A program made the position numbers and the translations under genes. A stretch of DNA of 64,000 bases from Vibrio penaeicida (GTDB taxonomy: Bacteria > Pseudomonadota > Gammaproteobacteria > Enterobacterales > Vibrionaceae): contig NZ_JAUYVM010000016.1 in assembly GCF_030689305.1 (NCBI RefSeq), positions 1 to 64,000 on the forward strand, given 5' to 3'. Shown here one piece after another: positions 53,756 to 63,664 of this stretch. Below the pieces are notes generated by a model that was not told the origin of the DNA, did not search any database, and worked only from the letters and a program-made list of their open reading frames with translations. Every line of letters begins with the position of its first letter. The first letter of the stretch is position 1.

Positions 53756-54370
53756 GTGGAACTCTACGATACTGAAGAACAACAGGTAGAAGCCATTAAA
53801 GAATGGTGGAAAGAGAATGGTAAAGCGGTCATCGTAGGTGCGGTGGTTGGCTTAGGCGGTATCTTTGGCTGGCGTTTTTATCAGGACTCGCAAGCAGAAG
53901 CGCAAGGTGCAGCTTCTCAAGCGTACGATAAAGTACTGACTCAAATACAGAACTCTGGTGCAGAGTCATCATCTGATGCACTGGCGTTTATCGAAGCGAA
54001 TAAAGAATCTCAATATTCAGTATTAGCTGCGCTGCAATTAGCAAAAGCATTTGTTGAAGCAGGAGAGCTGGATAAGGCTCTAGAGCAGTTAAATTGGGCT
54101 AAAGCAAACACAAAAGATACAGCTATCGTTTCTTTGCTAACAGTACGTACTTCTCGCGTGCTTGCAGAGCAAGAAAAGTACGATGAAGCGCTTACTCAGC
54201 TCGATTCGATTAAAGAAGCGGGTTGGGCTGGTCGTGTTGCTGAGCTTAAAGGCGACATCTTGCTTCGTCAGGGTAACTCTGAAGGTGCGTATGCTGCCTA
54301 CTCAGAAGCACAACAGCAGTCAGATGCGAGCCAAGCTCTGCAAATGAAGCTGGACGATCTGGCGAAGTAA
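53756..54370 (+). CDS. yfgM: SecYEG ancillary protein YfgM
   Basis: 204 residues, GTG start with AGAGGAC upstream. One membrane helix (about 24-42, AVIVGAVVGLGGIFGWRFY) and a periplasmic TPR domain. In E. coli it joins PpiD at the Sec translocon. Between hisS and bamB as usual. Confidence 0.94.
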   Translation: MELYDTEEQQVEAIKEWWKENGKAVIVGAVVGLGGIFGWRFYQDSQAEAQGAASQAYDKVLTQIQNSGAESSSDALAFIEANKESQYSVLAALQLAKAFVEAGELDKALEQLNWAKANTKDTAIVSLLTVRTSRVLAEQEKYDEALTQLDSIKEAGWAGRVAELKGDILLRQGNSEGAYAAYSEAQQQSDASQALQMKLDDLAK

Positions 54371-54382
54371 GGGTTGTATCGA

Positions 54383-55540
54383 ATGAAGAAAATGCTCAAC
54401 CGAGCTGTGATGTGCGCCTTGGCTGTAGCCGGCTTAGCTGGATGCGCGGGCGAAGAAGACACCATCATAATGGCACCTTTGCCTATTGTTGAAAGCCAAT
54501 TTACACCAGCAAGTAACTGGTCTACTTCGGTTGGTGATGGTGTTGGGCATTATTTTTCCAAACTGAAACCTGTCTATGCATACGACAACGTATTTGTTGC
54601 CAGTCGTGATGGGCAAGTAAAAGCGCTGGATCCTAATACGGGTAAAGCAAACTGGTCTACCACTGTTGAGTCAGAAAACACGGCTCGCTTGTCTGGTGGA
54701 ATTGCGGCGGCGTTTGGTAAGTTGTTTATCGGTAGCGAAAATGGCGAATTGATAGCGCTTTCTGCAGAAAACGGTGAGCTACTTTGGCGTACTTCAGTAG
54801 AGGGTGAGGTACTTGCAGCACCTGCTACCGACGCTAACCTTGTGATGGTCCATACTTCTCGCGGCATATTGGTCGCCTTAAACCAAGAAGACGGCTCCCA
54901 AGAGTGGACGGTGAGTTCAGAAGTCCCCAGCTTAACGCTTCGTGGAGACAGTTCTCCGGTCACCATTTCTGGCGGTGTGTTCTGGGGGACAGCGAACGGT
55001 CGAATTGCGGCCGCGATTGTGGCTCGTGGGCAACTGATTTGGCAACAGCCAGTGGGGACGCCTAAAGGTTCCACTGAAATTGATCGTTTAGTTGATGCCG
55101 ATGCATCGCCTATCATTATTGGTAGCACGTTATACATTGTCGGTGTAAACGGTCAGCTTGTCGCGATTGACTTACGTTCTGGTGCGCCGTCTTGGAAGCG
55201 TACTTATTCATCTGCAACCGATATGGTGACGGATGGCAGTAACCTTTACTTAGTTACAGATAAAGATCATCTCGTCGCGGTTGATGCGCGTAGTGGTACA
55301 GAAATCTGGAGCAACAAACAGTTAGAGCACCGTTTATTAACGGCTCCTTCAATTATCGACGGCAAGTTAGTCGTTGGCGATACTGAAGGCTATCTACATT
55401 GGCTGGAGAAGGACTCTGGCAAGTTTGTGGCTCAGCAACTTATAGACGACAGTGGCTTTGCTGTAGGACCTATTGTTGTTGACGAAGGTTACGTTGTAGT
55501 GACGCGTTCTGGTGCTGTAAAGAAACTGCAGATCCAGTAA
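54383..55540 (+). CDS. bamB: Outer-membrane protein assembly factor BamB
   Basis: 385 residues from the ATG at 54383 (AAGGG nine bases upstream); an in-frame TTG at 54374 lies right against that site and is rejected. Lipobox LAGC with Cys21, then an eight-bladed beta propeller of PQQ-like repeats (for example GQVKALDPNTGKANWS, GELIALSAENGELLWR). It is a lipoprotein of the Bam complex. Confidence 0.96.
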   Translation: MKKMLNRAVMCALAVAGLAGCAGEEDTIIMAPLPIVESQFTPASNWSTSVGDGVGHYFSKLKPVYAYDNVFVASRDGQVKALDPNTGKANWSTTVESENTARLSGGIAAAFGKLFIGSENGELIALSAENGELLWRTSVEGEVLAAPATDANLVMVHTSRGILVALNQEDGSQEWTVSSEVPSLTLRGDSSPVTISGGVFWGTANGRIAAAIVARGQLIWQQPVGTPKGSTEIDRLVDADASPIIIGSTLYIVGVNGQLVAIDLRSGAPSWKRTYSSATDMVTDGSNLYLVTDKDHLVAVDARSGTEIWSNKQLEHRLLTAPSIIDGKLVVGDTEGYLHWLEKDSGKFVAQQLIDDSGFAVGPIVVDEGYVVVTRSGAVKKLQIQ

Positions 55541-55560
55541 ATAACGTGATATAATTCACA

Positions 55561-55597
55561 ATCGGCTCTTGGCTGTTCTCAGTCAAGAGCCGTTTTA
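55561..55597 (+). terminator. Terminator after bamB
   Basis: Stem CGGCTCTTG / CAAGAGCCG with a 12-base loop, then TTTTATT; 22 bases after the bamB stop. Confidence 0.88.
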
Positions 55598-55701
55598 TTG
55601 ATAATTAAACAAGTGTGGTTATAGGTAAGTTCTAAGTTCTAAGCTTTAGTGCTAATGATTTACCTATAGCTACATTAAGAAATGAGATTGTAGAGGTACA
55701 T

Positions 55702-57186
55702 ATGATTCCTGTAGTTGCTCTTGTAGGGCGTCCTAATGTTGGTAAGTCGACGCTTTTTAACCGTCTGACTAGAACGCGTGACGCGTTAGTGGCCGACTTC
55801 CCTGGATTAACTCGGGATCGTAAATACGGTCAAGCAAAACTGGGTGAACATGATTTCATCGTTATCGATACTGGTGGTATTGATGGAACGGAAGAGGGCG
55901 TAGAAACAAAGATGGCACAGCAGTCGCTGGCAGCGATTGATGAAGCCGATGTGGTTCTCTTTATGGTTGATGGTCGTGCTGGTTTAACACCAGCGGATGA
56001 AGCCATTGCGATGCACCTTCGAAAAATAGAGAAGCCAGCTATGCTGGTGGTGAACAAAGTAGACGGTATTGATGCCGATGCAGCGTGCGCCGATTTCTGG
56101 AAGCTTGGTGTCGAAAACATGTATCAAATTGCGGCATCTCATGGTCGCGGTGTAGCAGCATTGATTGACCGTGCACTTAATCCATTTGCAGAAGAACTCA
56201 TTGCAAATGCTGAAGGTGAGTTAGAAGACCTCACGGATTTTGAAGACCCAGAAGAAAAACTGGATTACACCGAAGAAGAAGCGGAAGCTGAATTCAAACG
56301 CTTACAAGATCAACCAATAAAGCTGGCTATCATTGGTCGTCCTAATGTAGGGAAGTCGACGCTTACAAACCGTATTCTTGGTGAAGAGCGAGTCGTAGTA
56401 TTTGATGCCCCAGGCACTACTCGTGACTCTATTTATATTCCAATGCAGCGTGATGAACGTGAATATGTCCTGATTGATACAGCAGGTGTACGTCGCCGTA
56501 CACGTATCAATGAGACGGTAGAAAAGTTTTCAGTTGTTAAGACGTTGAAAGCTGTCGAAGACGCTAACGTAGTGTTGCTGGTTATTGATGCTCGAGAAAA
56601 CATATCTGATCAAGATTTAAGTCTATTAGGCTTTGCGCTGAATTCTGGTCGCTCCATTGTGATTGCGGTGAATAAGTGGGATGGTTTAGATACTGATGTA
56701 AAAGAGCATGTGAAGAAAGAGCTTGATCGCCGTCTAGGTTTTGTCGATTTTGCACGAATCCACTTTATCTCAGCGTTGCACGGTACTGGTGTAGGACACT
56801 TGTTTGAATCGGTTCAGGAAGCGTATAAATCTGCAACGACTCGTGTTGGTACATCTGTTCTAACTCGAATCATGAAAATGGCGCAAGATGATCACCAACC
56901 ACCGATGGTACGTGGTCGCCGAGTGAAATTGAAATATGCGCACGCTGGTGGATACAACCCTCCAATCATTGTTGTTCACGGCAACCAAGTACATGAATTG
57001 CCAGACTCCTATAAGCGTTACTTAATGAACTACTACCGTCGTTCTTTGGAAATTATGGGTACACCTATCCGAATTCAATTCCAGAGCAGCGACAACCCAT
57101 TTGAAGGTAAGTCCAACAAACTTACGTTGTCGCAAGAGCGAAAACGCAAACGACTTATGTCGATGATGAAAAATCGAAACAAATAA
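55702..57186 (+). CDS. der: Ribosome-assembly GTPase Der (EngA)
   Basis: 494 residues (E. coli 490). Two GTPase domains, each with GRPNVGKSTL (about residues 8-17 and 212-221), joined by an acidic linker rich in Glu/Asp (about 172-200), and a C-terminal KH-like domain. It helps mature the 50S subunit. AGAGGTAC before the start. Confidence 0.98.
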   Translation: MIPVVALVGRPNVGKSTLFNRLTRTRDALVADFPGLTRDRKYGQAKLGEHDFIVIDTGGIDGTEEGVETKMAQQSLAAIDEADVVLFMVDGRAGLTPADEAIAMHLRKIEKPAMLVVNKVDGIDADAACADFWKLGVENMYQIAASHGRGVAALIDRALNPFAEELIANAEGELEDLTDFEDPEEKLDYTEEEAEAEFKRLQDQPIKLAIIGRPNVGKSTLTNRILGEERVVVFDAPGTTRDSIYIPMQRDEREYVLIDTAGVRRRTRINETVEKFSVVKTLKAVEDANVVLLVIDARENISDQDLSLLGFALNSGRSIVIAVNKWDGLDTDVKEHVKKELDRRLGFVDFARIHFISALHGTGVGHLFESVQEAYKSATTRVGTSVLTRIMKMAQDDHQPPMVRGRRVKLKYAHAGGYNPPIIVVHGNQVHELPDSYKRYLMNYYRRSLEIMGTPIRIQFQSSDNPFEGKSNKLTLSQERKRKRLMSMMKNRNK

Positions 57187-57190
57187 CTAA

Positions 57191-57215
57191 AAAGCGCCGA
57201 AAGGCGCTTTTTTGT
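57191..57215 (+). terminator. Terminator of der
   Basis: Stem AAGCGCC / GGCGCTT with GAAA tetraloop and T-run, a few bases after the der stop. Confidence 0.94.
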
Positions 57216-57642
57216 ATTCGAAGGCAATTACGGTATTTTTATCTGACGGATCTGCCAATAAATAGATATCTATTAAGATATATTCATTTAAAAACAATAT
57301 CTTAAGTGTAATTCCAAACATTGTAATGTTCACTTACATTCGAATGACAATTGAATTTTGATCGAATATTAAATTCTAAAAATCGCTAGCTTATTTCCTT
57401 GTTGTGGTTTTTATGACTATTTAAAATTCAAATACAGCATATGTAACTTATGCTTTCGGGGTGTGGTTATATAAATGTTCTTTTTGATGCTGATCGCTGA
57501 TCAGGTGTCCTAGTGCGGAAGATCGGAAAAGATCTGTATTCGCAACTTGACCCCAATCAACACCGTTTGATGATTGAAAAATAGCATGAATACGTACCTT
57601 ACAATGTGATTAGAACGTATATATCTAAAAGGAAATCTAATC
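57216..57642. other. AT-rich intergenic region after der
   Basis: About 430 bases with no long reading frame. An 11-bp hairpin with a three-base bulge lies at 57514-57544 (TGCGGAAGATC, loop GGAAAA, GATCT-GTA-TTCGCA) without a T-run. Promoters for the small frame at 57643 or for yfgJ may be here. Nothing else recognised. Confidence 0.45.
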
Positions 57643-57711
57643 GTGAAAGATCAAATGTTCCCAAAGCCCTTGTTCGGATTAACATCTGATACAGATCAAA
57701 GCACGTATTAA
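57643..57711 (+). CDS. Possible 22-residue small protein
   Basis: GTG-started frame of 22 codons with AAAAGGA nine bases upstream, encoding a peptide that begins VKDQMFPKP (Met if initiating) and ends DQSTY. No membrane segment. It lies 50 bases before the yfgJ start and could be a leader peptide or chance. The good ribosome-binding site is the only evidence. Confidence 0.25.
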   Translation: MKDQMFPKPLFGLTSDTDQSTY

Positions 57712-57760
57712 GTTATGACTTCATTATCAGGATGTACTTCGTGGTAAAGAGGGTAAAGAT

Positions 57761-57997
57761 ATGAATGATAATGTATGCAAACACTGTGACAGCGAGTTGA
57801 GATGGAATGGTGGGTTATATCACTGCGATTTCTGCTCCGAAGATTATCAGAAGCTTGCGTTCTGCCCAGACTGCGAGCAATCTCTAGAAAAGCTTCAAGC
57901 ATGCGGAGCAGCGAGTTATTTTTGCCCAAGCTGTAATGAACTAAAATCCAAGTCTCGAGTTACTTTTATCTATAAAAAACAATCGAATGTGGCTTAA
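57761..57997 (+). CDS. yfgJ: Zinc-ribbon protein YfgJ
   Basis: 78 residues with four CxxC pairs: CKHC, CDFC, CPDC and CPSC, a double zinc ribbon of the YfgJ family, with LQACGAASYFC as the family stretch. In E. coli yfgJ also follows der. GAGGG lies upstream of the ATG. Role unknown. Confidence 0.9.
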   Translation: MNDNVCKHCDSELRWNGGLYHCDFCSEDYQKLAFCPDCEQSLEKLQACGAASYFCPSCNELKSKSRVTFIYKKQSNVA

Positions 57998-58088
57998 AAA
58001 ATTCTTTGTTTAAGAAAACCTAAGCCGTAAGTAAATGAAAAACCAAGGTCTAACCTTGTTAGTAATCAGAAATAGAAGTGTGCTAGCA

Positions 58089-59423
58089 CTAGTCAGAAAC
58101 GGTTGAGCGAATATTCCCATCAGCAAGGCGGGTGATAAGTACGTCACCCGTTTTAATTTCGTTAGCATCGGTGACCACATCGCCATTTTCTAGCTGTGTA
58201 ATACTATAACCACGTTTTAGTGTGGCTAGTGGGCTTACGGTGTCCAGTTTCTCGGCGGCTAGAGCCAATTGATGTCGAGACAGTAACAACTGCCTATCCA
58301 TGGCATCTAAGAGTTTAGCTTTACTGCTAGAGAGCTCGCTCTGGAGCTGATTGAGTTTTCGCTGAGGATTGTGTAATGCGAGCCGGTGATCCAAATTCAC
58401 CATTGTTCGGCTATTTCCCGATAACCTTTGGTTCATTGCAACGCGCAGCCGCTGTTCTAAATCATCCAATCTCTGGCTTTGCTGCTGAAGTTGGTAGCTT
58501 GGGTGCTTTCTTTCCAACTTTCTTTCCAGCATATTGAGCGAAGATTTGTGGTCGGTAAGGTACTGCAACATTGCCTGACGTAAGTATTGGCGCTTTTGTT
58601 TCAGTGACAATACTTTGTGATTATTGTCTCGACTGACTAACTCTGCTGCTGCTGAAGGTGTTGGTGCTCTCATGTCTGCCACAAAATCAGCAATGGTGAC
58701 ATCTACCTCATGGCCTACAGCAGAAACAATAGGGATCTGGCTTGCGGCAATTGTGCGTGCCAAGATTTCATTGTTAAAACACCATAAATCTTCTAACGAA
58801 CCTCCGCCCCGGCCAACAATAAGCACGTCACACTCATTGCGTTCGTTCGCTCTACCAATCGCTTGAGCAATTGAGATAGCGGCAGTGTCTCCTTGAACGA
58901 TCGAAGGGTAGATAACGATAGGAAGTGTGTGATCTCGGCGTTTCAATACATCTAGAATATCGTGCAGAGCTGCACCCGTCTTGGATGTGATAACACCAAC
59001 ACGAGTTGGGTTTTCAGGTAAAGGTTGCTTTGAACTTTGAGCAAACAGACCTTCAGCGGCAAGTTTCATTTTCAGCTCATCAAACTCTTGCTGAAGTCGT
59101 CCGTCGCCTTCGGGCTGCATATTTTCAATGATAAGTTGGTAGTCGCCCCTTGGTTCATAGAGCGACAAGCGGGCTTTAACTAAAACTTGATTTCCATTTT
59201 GTGGCTTGAATGTTACTCGGCGGTTGTTGCCTCGAAACATCGCACATTTCACTTGGGCACGGGAGTCTTTCAGTGTGAAGTACCAATGGCCGGAAACGGG
59301 GGCTGAGAAATTAGAAATTTCACCCACTAGCCATACAATGCCCATTTCATTTTCGAGCAGTAAACGGACTTCCGAGTTTAAGCGAGATACAGTGAAAATA
59401 TTATTATTGGTCAGAGAAGACAC
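58089..59423 (-). CDS. xseA: Exodeoxyribonuclease VII large subunit XseA
   Basis: 444 residues (E. coli 456). N-terminal OB fold (about 10-105, VWLVGEISNFSAPVSGHWYFTLKD), catalytic domain (about 125-320, with GRGGGSLEDLWCFN and VGHEVDVTIADFVADMRAPTPSAAAE) and a long coiled coil. With XseB it degrades single-stranded DNA. Divergent from guaB as in E. coli. Confidence 0.97.
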   Translation of the reverse strand: MSSLTNNNIFTVSRLNSEVRLLLENEMGIVWLVGEISNFSAPVSGHWYFTLKDSRAQVKCAMFRGNNRRVTFKPQNGNQVLVKARLSLYEPRGDYQLIIENMQPEGDGRLQQEFDELKMKLAAEGLFAQSSKQPLPENPTRVGVITSKTGAALHDILDVLKRRDHTLPIVIYPSIVQGDTAAISIAQAIGRANERNECDVLIVGRGGGSLEDLWCFNNEILARTIAASQIPIVSAVGHEVDVTIADFVADMRAPTPSAAAELVSRDNNHKVLSLKQKRQYLRQAMLQYLTDHKSSLNMLERKLERKHPSYQLQQQSQRLDDLEQRLRVAMNQRLSGNSRTMVNLDHRLALHNPQRKLNQLQSELSSSKAKLLDAMDRQLLLSRHQLALAAEKLDTVSPLATLKRGYSITQLENGDVVTDANEIKTGDVLITRLADGNIRSTVSD

Positions 59424-59511
59424 AAATAATCTCTAAGGCGTGAATATGGAAATTAGCGGCAATATAATACATATCAAGGGGGTGATTGCAAATAAAAAAT
59501 AAAAAAATGTG

Positions 59512-59540
59512 TGGTCAAGCGATTGCCCTGTGCGTATAAT
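59512..59540 (+). promoter_or_regulatory. Probable guaB promoter
   Basis: TGGTCA (59512-59517) and a perfect TATAAT (59535-59540) separated by 17 bases, about 90 bases before the guaB start. A classic sigma-70 promoter; I see no clear PurR box. Confidence 0.7.
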
Positions 59541-59632
59541 CCGTCTGCAATATCAAATCCAAATCACTTTATTATGCGAAACGATAAAGCTTGGGTTTAT
59601 TCCTATTAACACCTTGTTGTGAGATATTGCAA

Positions 59633-61099
59633 ATGCTACGAATCGCAAAAGAAGCTTTAACTTTTGACGACGTTTTACTCGTCCCGGCACACTCCACTGT
59701 TCTTCCGAACACTGCTGATCTTCGCACTCAGCTGACTAAAAACATCACTTTGAATATTCCAATGATCTCTGCATCTATGGATACCGTAACGGAAGCTCGC
59801 CTAGCCATTGCGCTGGCGCAAGAAGGTGGTATTGGCTTTATCCACAAAAACATGTCGATTGAGCAACAAGCTCATCAAGTGCATCTTGTTAAGATCTTCG
59901 AAGCAGGTGTGGTTACTGCTCCTGTGACTGTTGAGCCAACAGCAACGATTGAAGATGTAAAAGCGTTAACTGAAGAAAACGGTTTTGCTGGTTACCCTGT
60001 TGTTGCAGATAACAATGAATTAGTGGGCATCATCACTGGTCGCGATGTACGTTTTGTTACTGACCTGACCAAGAAAGTTGAAGATGTCATGACACCAAAA
60101 GCACGTCTAGCGACAGTGAAAGAAGGTGCTTCTCGTGAAGAAGTACAAAAGCTGATGCAAGAGCACCGTGTAGAGAAAGTCTTGGTAGTGAACGAAGAGT
60201 TCCAACTAAAAGGCATGATCACCGCAAAAGATTTTCACAAAGCAGAGCGTAAGCCTAACGCGTGTAAAGATGTGCAAGGTCGCTTACGCGTTGGTGCTGC
60301 AGTAGGTGCAGGCGCAGGTAATGAAGAGCGCGTGAAAGCACTTGTTGATGCAGGTGTAGATATTTTACTTATCGACTCATCTCACGGCCACTCTGAGGGT
60401 GTATTGAACCGTATCCGCGAAACTCGCGCTGCGTTCCCTGACCTCGACATCATCGGCGGTAACGTTGCAACAGCAACGGGTGCGAAAGCCCTAATCGAAG
60501 CGGGTGTTAGCGCGGTTAAAGTGGGTATCGGCCCAGGTTCAATCTGTACAACTCGTATTGTTACAGGTGTTGGTGTACCACAGATCACAGCGATTTCAGA
60601 TGCAGCAGACGCAGCCGCTGAATACGGTATTCCTGTAATCGCAGACGGTGGTATCCGTTACTCTGGTGACATCTGTAAAGCGATTGCTGCTGGCGCATCT
60701 TGTGTGATGGTTGGTTCTATGTTTGCGGGTACAGAAGAAGCACCGGGTGAAGTTGAGCTTTACCAAGGTCGTGCATACAAGTCATACCGTGGTATGGGTT
60801 CTCTTGGTGCTATGTCTAAAGGTTCTTCTGACCGTTACTTCCAATCTGATAACGCTGCCGACAAGCTTGTTCCTGAAGGCATCGAAGGTCGTATCGCTTA
60901 TAAAGGTCGCTTGAAAGAAATTGTTCATCAGCAAATGGGTGGTTTGCGTTCAAGCATGGGCCTAACTGGCAGCGCAACAATCAACGATATGCGCACTAAA
61001 GCTGAATTCGTACGTATTTCTGGTGCGGGCATGAAAGAATCTCACGTTCACGATGTGCAGATGACGAAAGAAGCGCCTAACTACCGTACTGGCCAGTAA
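59633..61099 (+). CDS. guaB: IMP dehydrogenase GuaB
   Basis: 488 residues from the ATG at 59633, the E. coli length, beginning MLRIAKEALTFDDVLLVPA; the frame is open further upstream but without family match. TIM barrel with a CBS pair inserted (about 95-205) and the catalytic cysteine near residue 305 in GPGSICTTRIVTG. It oxidises IMP to XMP, the committed step to GMP. Confidence 0.98.
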   Translation: MLRIAKEALTFDDVLLVPAHSTVLPNTADLRTQLTKNITLNIPMISASMDTVTEARLAIALAQEGGIGFIHKNMSIEQQAHQVHLVKIFEAGVVTAPVTVEPTATIEDVKALTEENGFAGYPVVADNNELVGIITGRDVRFVTDLTKKVEDVMTPKARLATVKEGASREEVQKLMQEHRVEKVLVVNEEFQLKGMITAKDFHKAERKPNACKDVQGRLRVGAAVGAGAGNEERVKALVDAGVDILLIDSSHGHSEGVLNRIRETRAAFPDLDIIGGNVATATGAKALIEAGVSAVKVGIGPGSICTTRIVTGVGVPQITAISDAADAAAEYGIPVIADGGIRYSGDICKAIAAGASCVMVGSMFAGTEEAPGEVELYQGRAYKSYRGMGSLGAMSKGSSDRYFQSDNAADKLVPEGIEGRIAYKGRLKEIVHQQMGGLRSSMGLTGSATINDMRTKAEFVRISGAGMKESHVHDVQMTKEAPNYRTGQ

Positions 61100-61120
61100 T
61101 TACCCTTAAAGAATTAACCT

Positions 61121-61148
61121 TGAAGATGCGTGCCAATGCGCATCTTCA
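61121..61148 (+). repeat. Hairpin in the guaB-guaA gap
   Basis: TGAAGATGCG / CGCATCTTCA, 10 bp, with loop TGCCAATG and no T-run. It probably stabilises or tunes the guaBA message rather than ending it. Confidence 0.5.
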
Positions 61149-61180
61149 TCGCTTAACCTATTTGATCTTAAGAGACGAAA

Positions 61181-62734
61181 ATGACTAAGAACATTCATGA
61201 CCAACGTATTTTGATCCTTGATTTTGGTTCTCAATACACTCAGCTTGTTGCTCGACGCATCCGTGAAATTGGTGTTTATTGTGAGCTGTGGAGCTGGGAT
61301 GTTGAAGAAGCGGACATTCGTGAATTCAACCCAGACGGCATTATTCTTTCTGGTGGCCCTGAAAGCGTAACAGAAGATAATTCTCCTCGAGCTCCGCAAT
61401 ACGTATTCGATTCTGGCGTACCTGTATTGGGTGTTTGCTACGGCATGCAGACCATGGCGGAACAGCTTGGTGGTAAAGTATCAACTTCTGACGAGCGTGA
61501 GTTTGGTTACGCTGCTGTTGAAGTTTCTGGTGAATTCTCAATCTTTAAAGATCTTGAAGCTACTCAAGACGTTTGGATGAGTCATGGTGATAAAGTTGTA
61601 GAAATCCCACAAGGCTTCGTAAAAGCGGGTGAGACAGAGACTTGCCCTTATGCTGCTATGGCAAACGAAGATAAGAAGTACTACGGCGTTCAGTTCCACC
61701 CAGAAGTAACACATACGAAAAACGGACTGCAGATGCTAGAGAATTTCGTTCTTGGCGTGTGTGGCTGTGAGCGTTTATGGACGTCTGAATCCATTATTGA
61801 AGATGCCGTTGCTCGAATTAAAGAGCAAGTAGGAGACGATGAAGTTATCCTCGGCTTGTCGGGTGGCGTTGATTCTTCGGTTGTGGCAATGCTTGCTCAC
61901 CGCGCAATTGGCGACAAGCTGACTTGTGTATTTGTTGATAACGGCTTATTGCGCTTGAACGAAGCTGAGCAAGTTATGGACATGTTCGGCAACAAGTTTG
62001 GTCTTAACATCATCCATGTGAATGCCGAAGACCGTTTCCTAAATGCACTTGAAGGCGAAGCTGATCCAGAAGCGAAGCGTAAGATCATTGGTCACGTATT
62101 TGTAGACATCTTCGATGAAGAATCTAAGAAACTGAAGAATGCGAAGTGGCTTGCTCAGGGAACTATCTACCCAGACGTTATCGAATCTGCTGCATCTAAG
62201 ACCGGTAAAGCACACGTTATCAAATCTCACCACAATGTTGGTGGATTACCAGATGACATGGAGATGGGCTTAGTTGAGCCATTGCGTGAGCTATTCAAAG
62301 ATGAAGTTCGCAAGATTGGTCTTGAGCTGGGTCTTCCATACAACATGCTTTACCGCCACCCATTCCCTGGTCCGGGTTTAGGTGTTCGCGTTCTTGGTGA
62401 AATCAAGAAAGAATACTGTGACTTGCTGCGCCGTGCTGACGCTATCTTCATTGAAGAGCTGCATTCTGCAGACTTGTACCATAAAGTTTCTCAGGCGTTT
62501 ACGGTATTCTTACCAGTACGCTCTGTTGGTGTAATGGGCGATGGTCGTAAGTACGATTGGGTTGTTTCACTACGTGCAGTAGAAACCATCGACTTCATGA
62601 CCGCTCACTGGGCGCATCTACCATACGATTTTCTTGGTAAGGTTTCTAACCGTATCATTAACGAAGTCGATGGCATCTCCCGCGTGGTTTACGATATTTC
62701 AGGTAAGCCACCAGCGACAATTGAGTGGGAATAA
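61181..62734 (+). CDS. guaA: GMP synthase (glutamine-hydrolysing) GuaA
   Basis: 517 residues (E. coli 525). Class I amidotransferase domain (about 8-200) with the nucleophile Cys in GVCYGMQ and HPEV; PP-loop LSGGVDSSVVA near residue 227; C-terminal dimerisation domain. It aminates XMP to GMP. Downstream partner of guaB, 81 bases apart. Confidence 0.98.
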   Translation: MTKNIHDQRILILDFGSQYTQLVARRIREIGVYCELWSWDVEEADIREFNPDGIILSGGPESVTEDNSPRAPQYVFDSGVPVLGVCYGMQTMAEQLGGKVSTSDEREFGYAAVEVSGEFSIFKDLEATQDVWMSHGDKVVEIPQGFVKAGETETCPYAAMANEDKKYYGVQFHPEVTHTKNGLQMLENFVLGVCGCERLWTSESIIEDAVARIKEQVGDDEVILGLSGGVDSSVVAMLAHRAIGDKLTCVFVDNGLLRLNEAEQVMDMFGNKFGLNIIHVNAEDRFLNALEGEADPEAKRKIIGHVFVDIFDEESKKLKNAKWLAQGTIYPDVIESAASKTGKAHVIKSHHNVGGLPDDMEMGLVEPLRELFKDEVRKIGLELGLPYNMLYRHPFPGPGLGVRVLGEIKKEYCDLLRRADAIFIEELHSADLYHKVSQAFTVFLPVRSVGVMGDGRKYDWVVSLRAVETIDFMTAHWAHLPYDFLGKVSNRIINEVDGISRVVYDISGKPPATIEWE

Positions 62735-62753
62735 TTTCCTCTCGCTAGATATC

Positions 62754-62782
62754 AATGCCAGCCTTCGCGCTGGCATTTTTTT
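62754..62782 (+). terminator. Terminator of guaBA
   Basis: Stem ATGCCAGC / GCTGGCAT with loop CTTCGC and a T-run, 20 bases after the guaA stop. Confidence 0.93.
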
Positions 62783-62962
62783 AGCTTTTTTTCATTCAAA
62801 TCTCTGTTCACCCAAACCTCTGCTCACCAAGCTTCCGACTCTCCAAGTTTTTATCTGATCATTGCCACAAACTTAGTTTGCACAAGCTAGTGTCACAATA
62901 AGCTTCAAAACCCTATAAAATTTTCCTGTATTTTTTATTAATAAATTTGAAGGTTATGAGAT

Positions 62963-63559
62963 ATGTCGACTAAGCTAGCCAACCCCGCCCCTTTGGGATT
63001 AATGGGATTTGGAATGACCACTATTTTGCTGAATATCCACAATGCAGGCTTTTTCCCAATTGATTCTATGATTCTTGCAATGGGGATTTTCTATGGTGGG
63101 TTAAGCCAAGTGATTGTCGGCATGATGTGCTTTAAGCGTGGGGATACGTTTGGTACCACTGCGTTTACATCTTATGGCTTGTTTTGGTTAACGTTAGTTG
63201 GTTGTATCGTTCTACCTTATCTAGGGCTACCAAAAAGCCCTGATCATTTTATGGGGTGGTACCTCACTTTATGGGGAATCTTTACTGCATTTATGTTTAT
63301 TGGTTCACTGTGTTACCCAATCGCAAAGCAAGTGGTGTTTGGCTCGCTGACCATTCTTTTTGCGTTACTGGCAATTCGAGATTTTACTGGAAGTGAGTTT
63401 ATCGGCTCGATTGCTGGTTTTGAGGGGATATTCTGCGGAGCGAGTGCCATCTATTTTGCGATGGCTCAAGTACTCAACAACGAATATGGCAGAACCATTT
63501 TGCCAATTGGTGAGAAAAAGCCTTCACCAAAAATCAATACCGAACAAATTGCTGCTTAA
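62963..63559 (+). CDS. GPR1/FUN34/YaaH (SatP) family acetate transporter
   Basis: 198 residues with six membrane helices and the N-terminal family motif NPAPLGLMGFGMTT (residues 7-20). E. coli SatP moves acetate and succinate with protons. AGGTTATG precedes the start. Single gene convergent with the symporter gene that follows. Confidence 0.93.
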   Translation: MSTKLANPAPLGLMGFGMTTILLNIHNAGFFPIDSMILAMGIFYGGLSQVIVGMMCFKRGDTFGTTAFTSYGLFWLTLVGCIVLPYLGLPKSPDHFMGWYLTLWGIFTAFMFIGSLCYPIAKQVVFGSLTILFALLAIRDFTGSEFIGSIAGFEGIFCGASAIYFAMAQVLNNEYGRTILPIGEKKPSPKINTEQIAA

Positions 63560-63593
63560 AAATGGTCGCAAGGTTACGGAAATCGGATTGGTA

Positions 63594-63622
63594 ATAAAAA
63601 GGGATAGCAAGCGCTATCCCTT
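63594..63622 (-). terminator. Terminator between convergent transporter genes
   Basis: Stem AGGGATAGC / GCTATCCCT with loop AAGC; on the minus strand TTTTTATTAC follows. It ends the symporter transcript and may serve both directions. Confidence 0.82.
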
Positions 63623-63664
63623 ATGTTGTTTACCTATTGGGTATTGTCAGGGTAAAACGAACGC

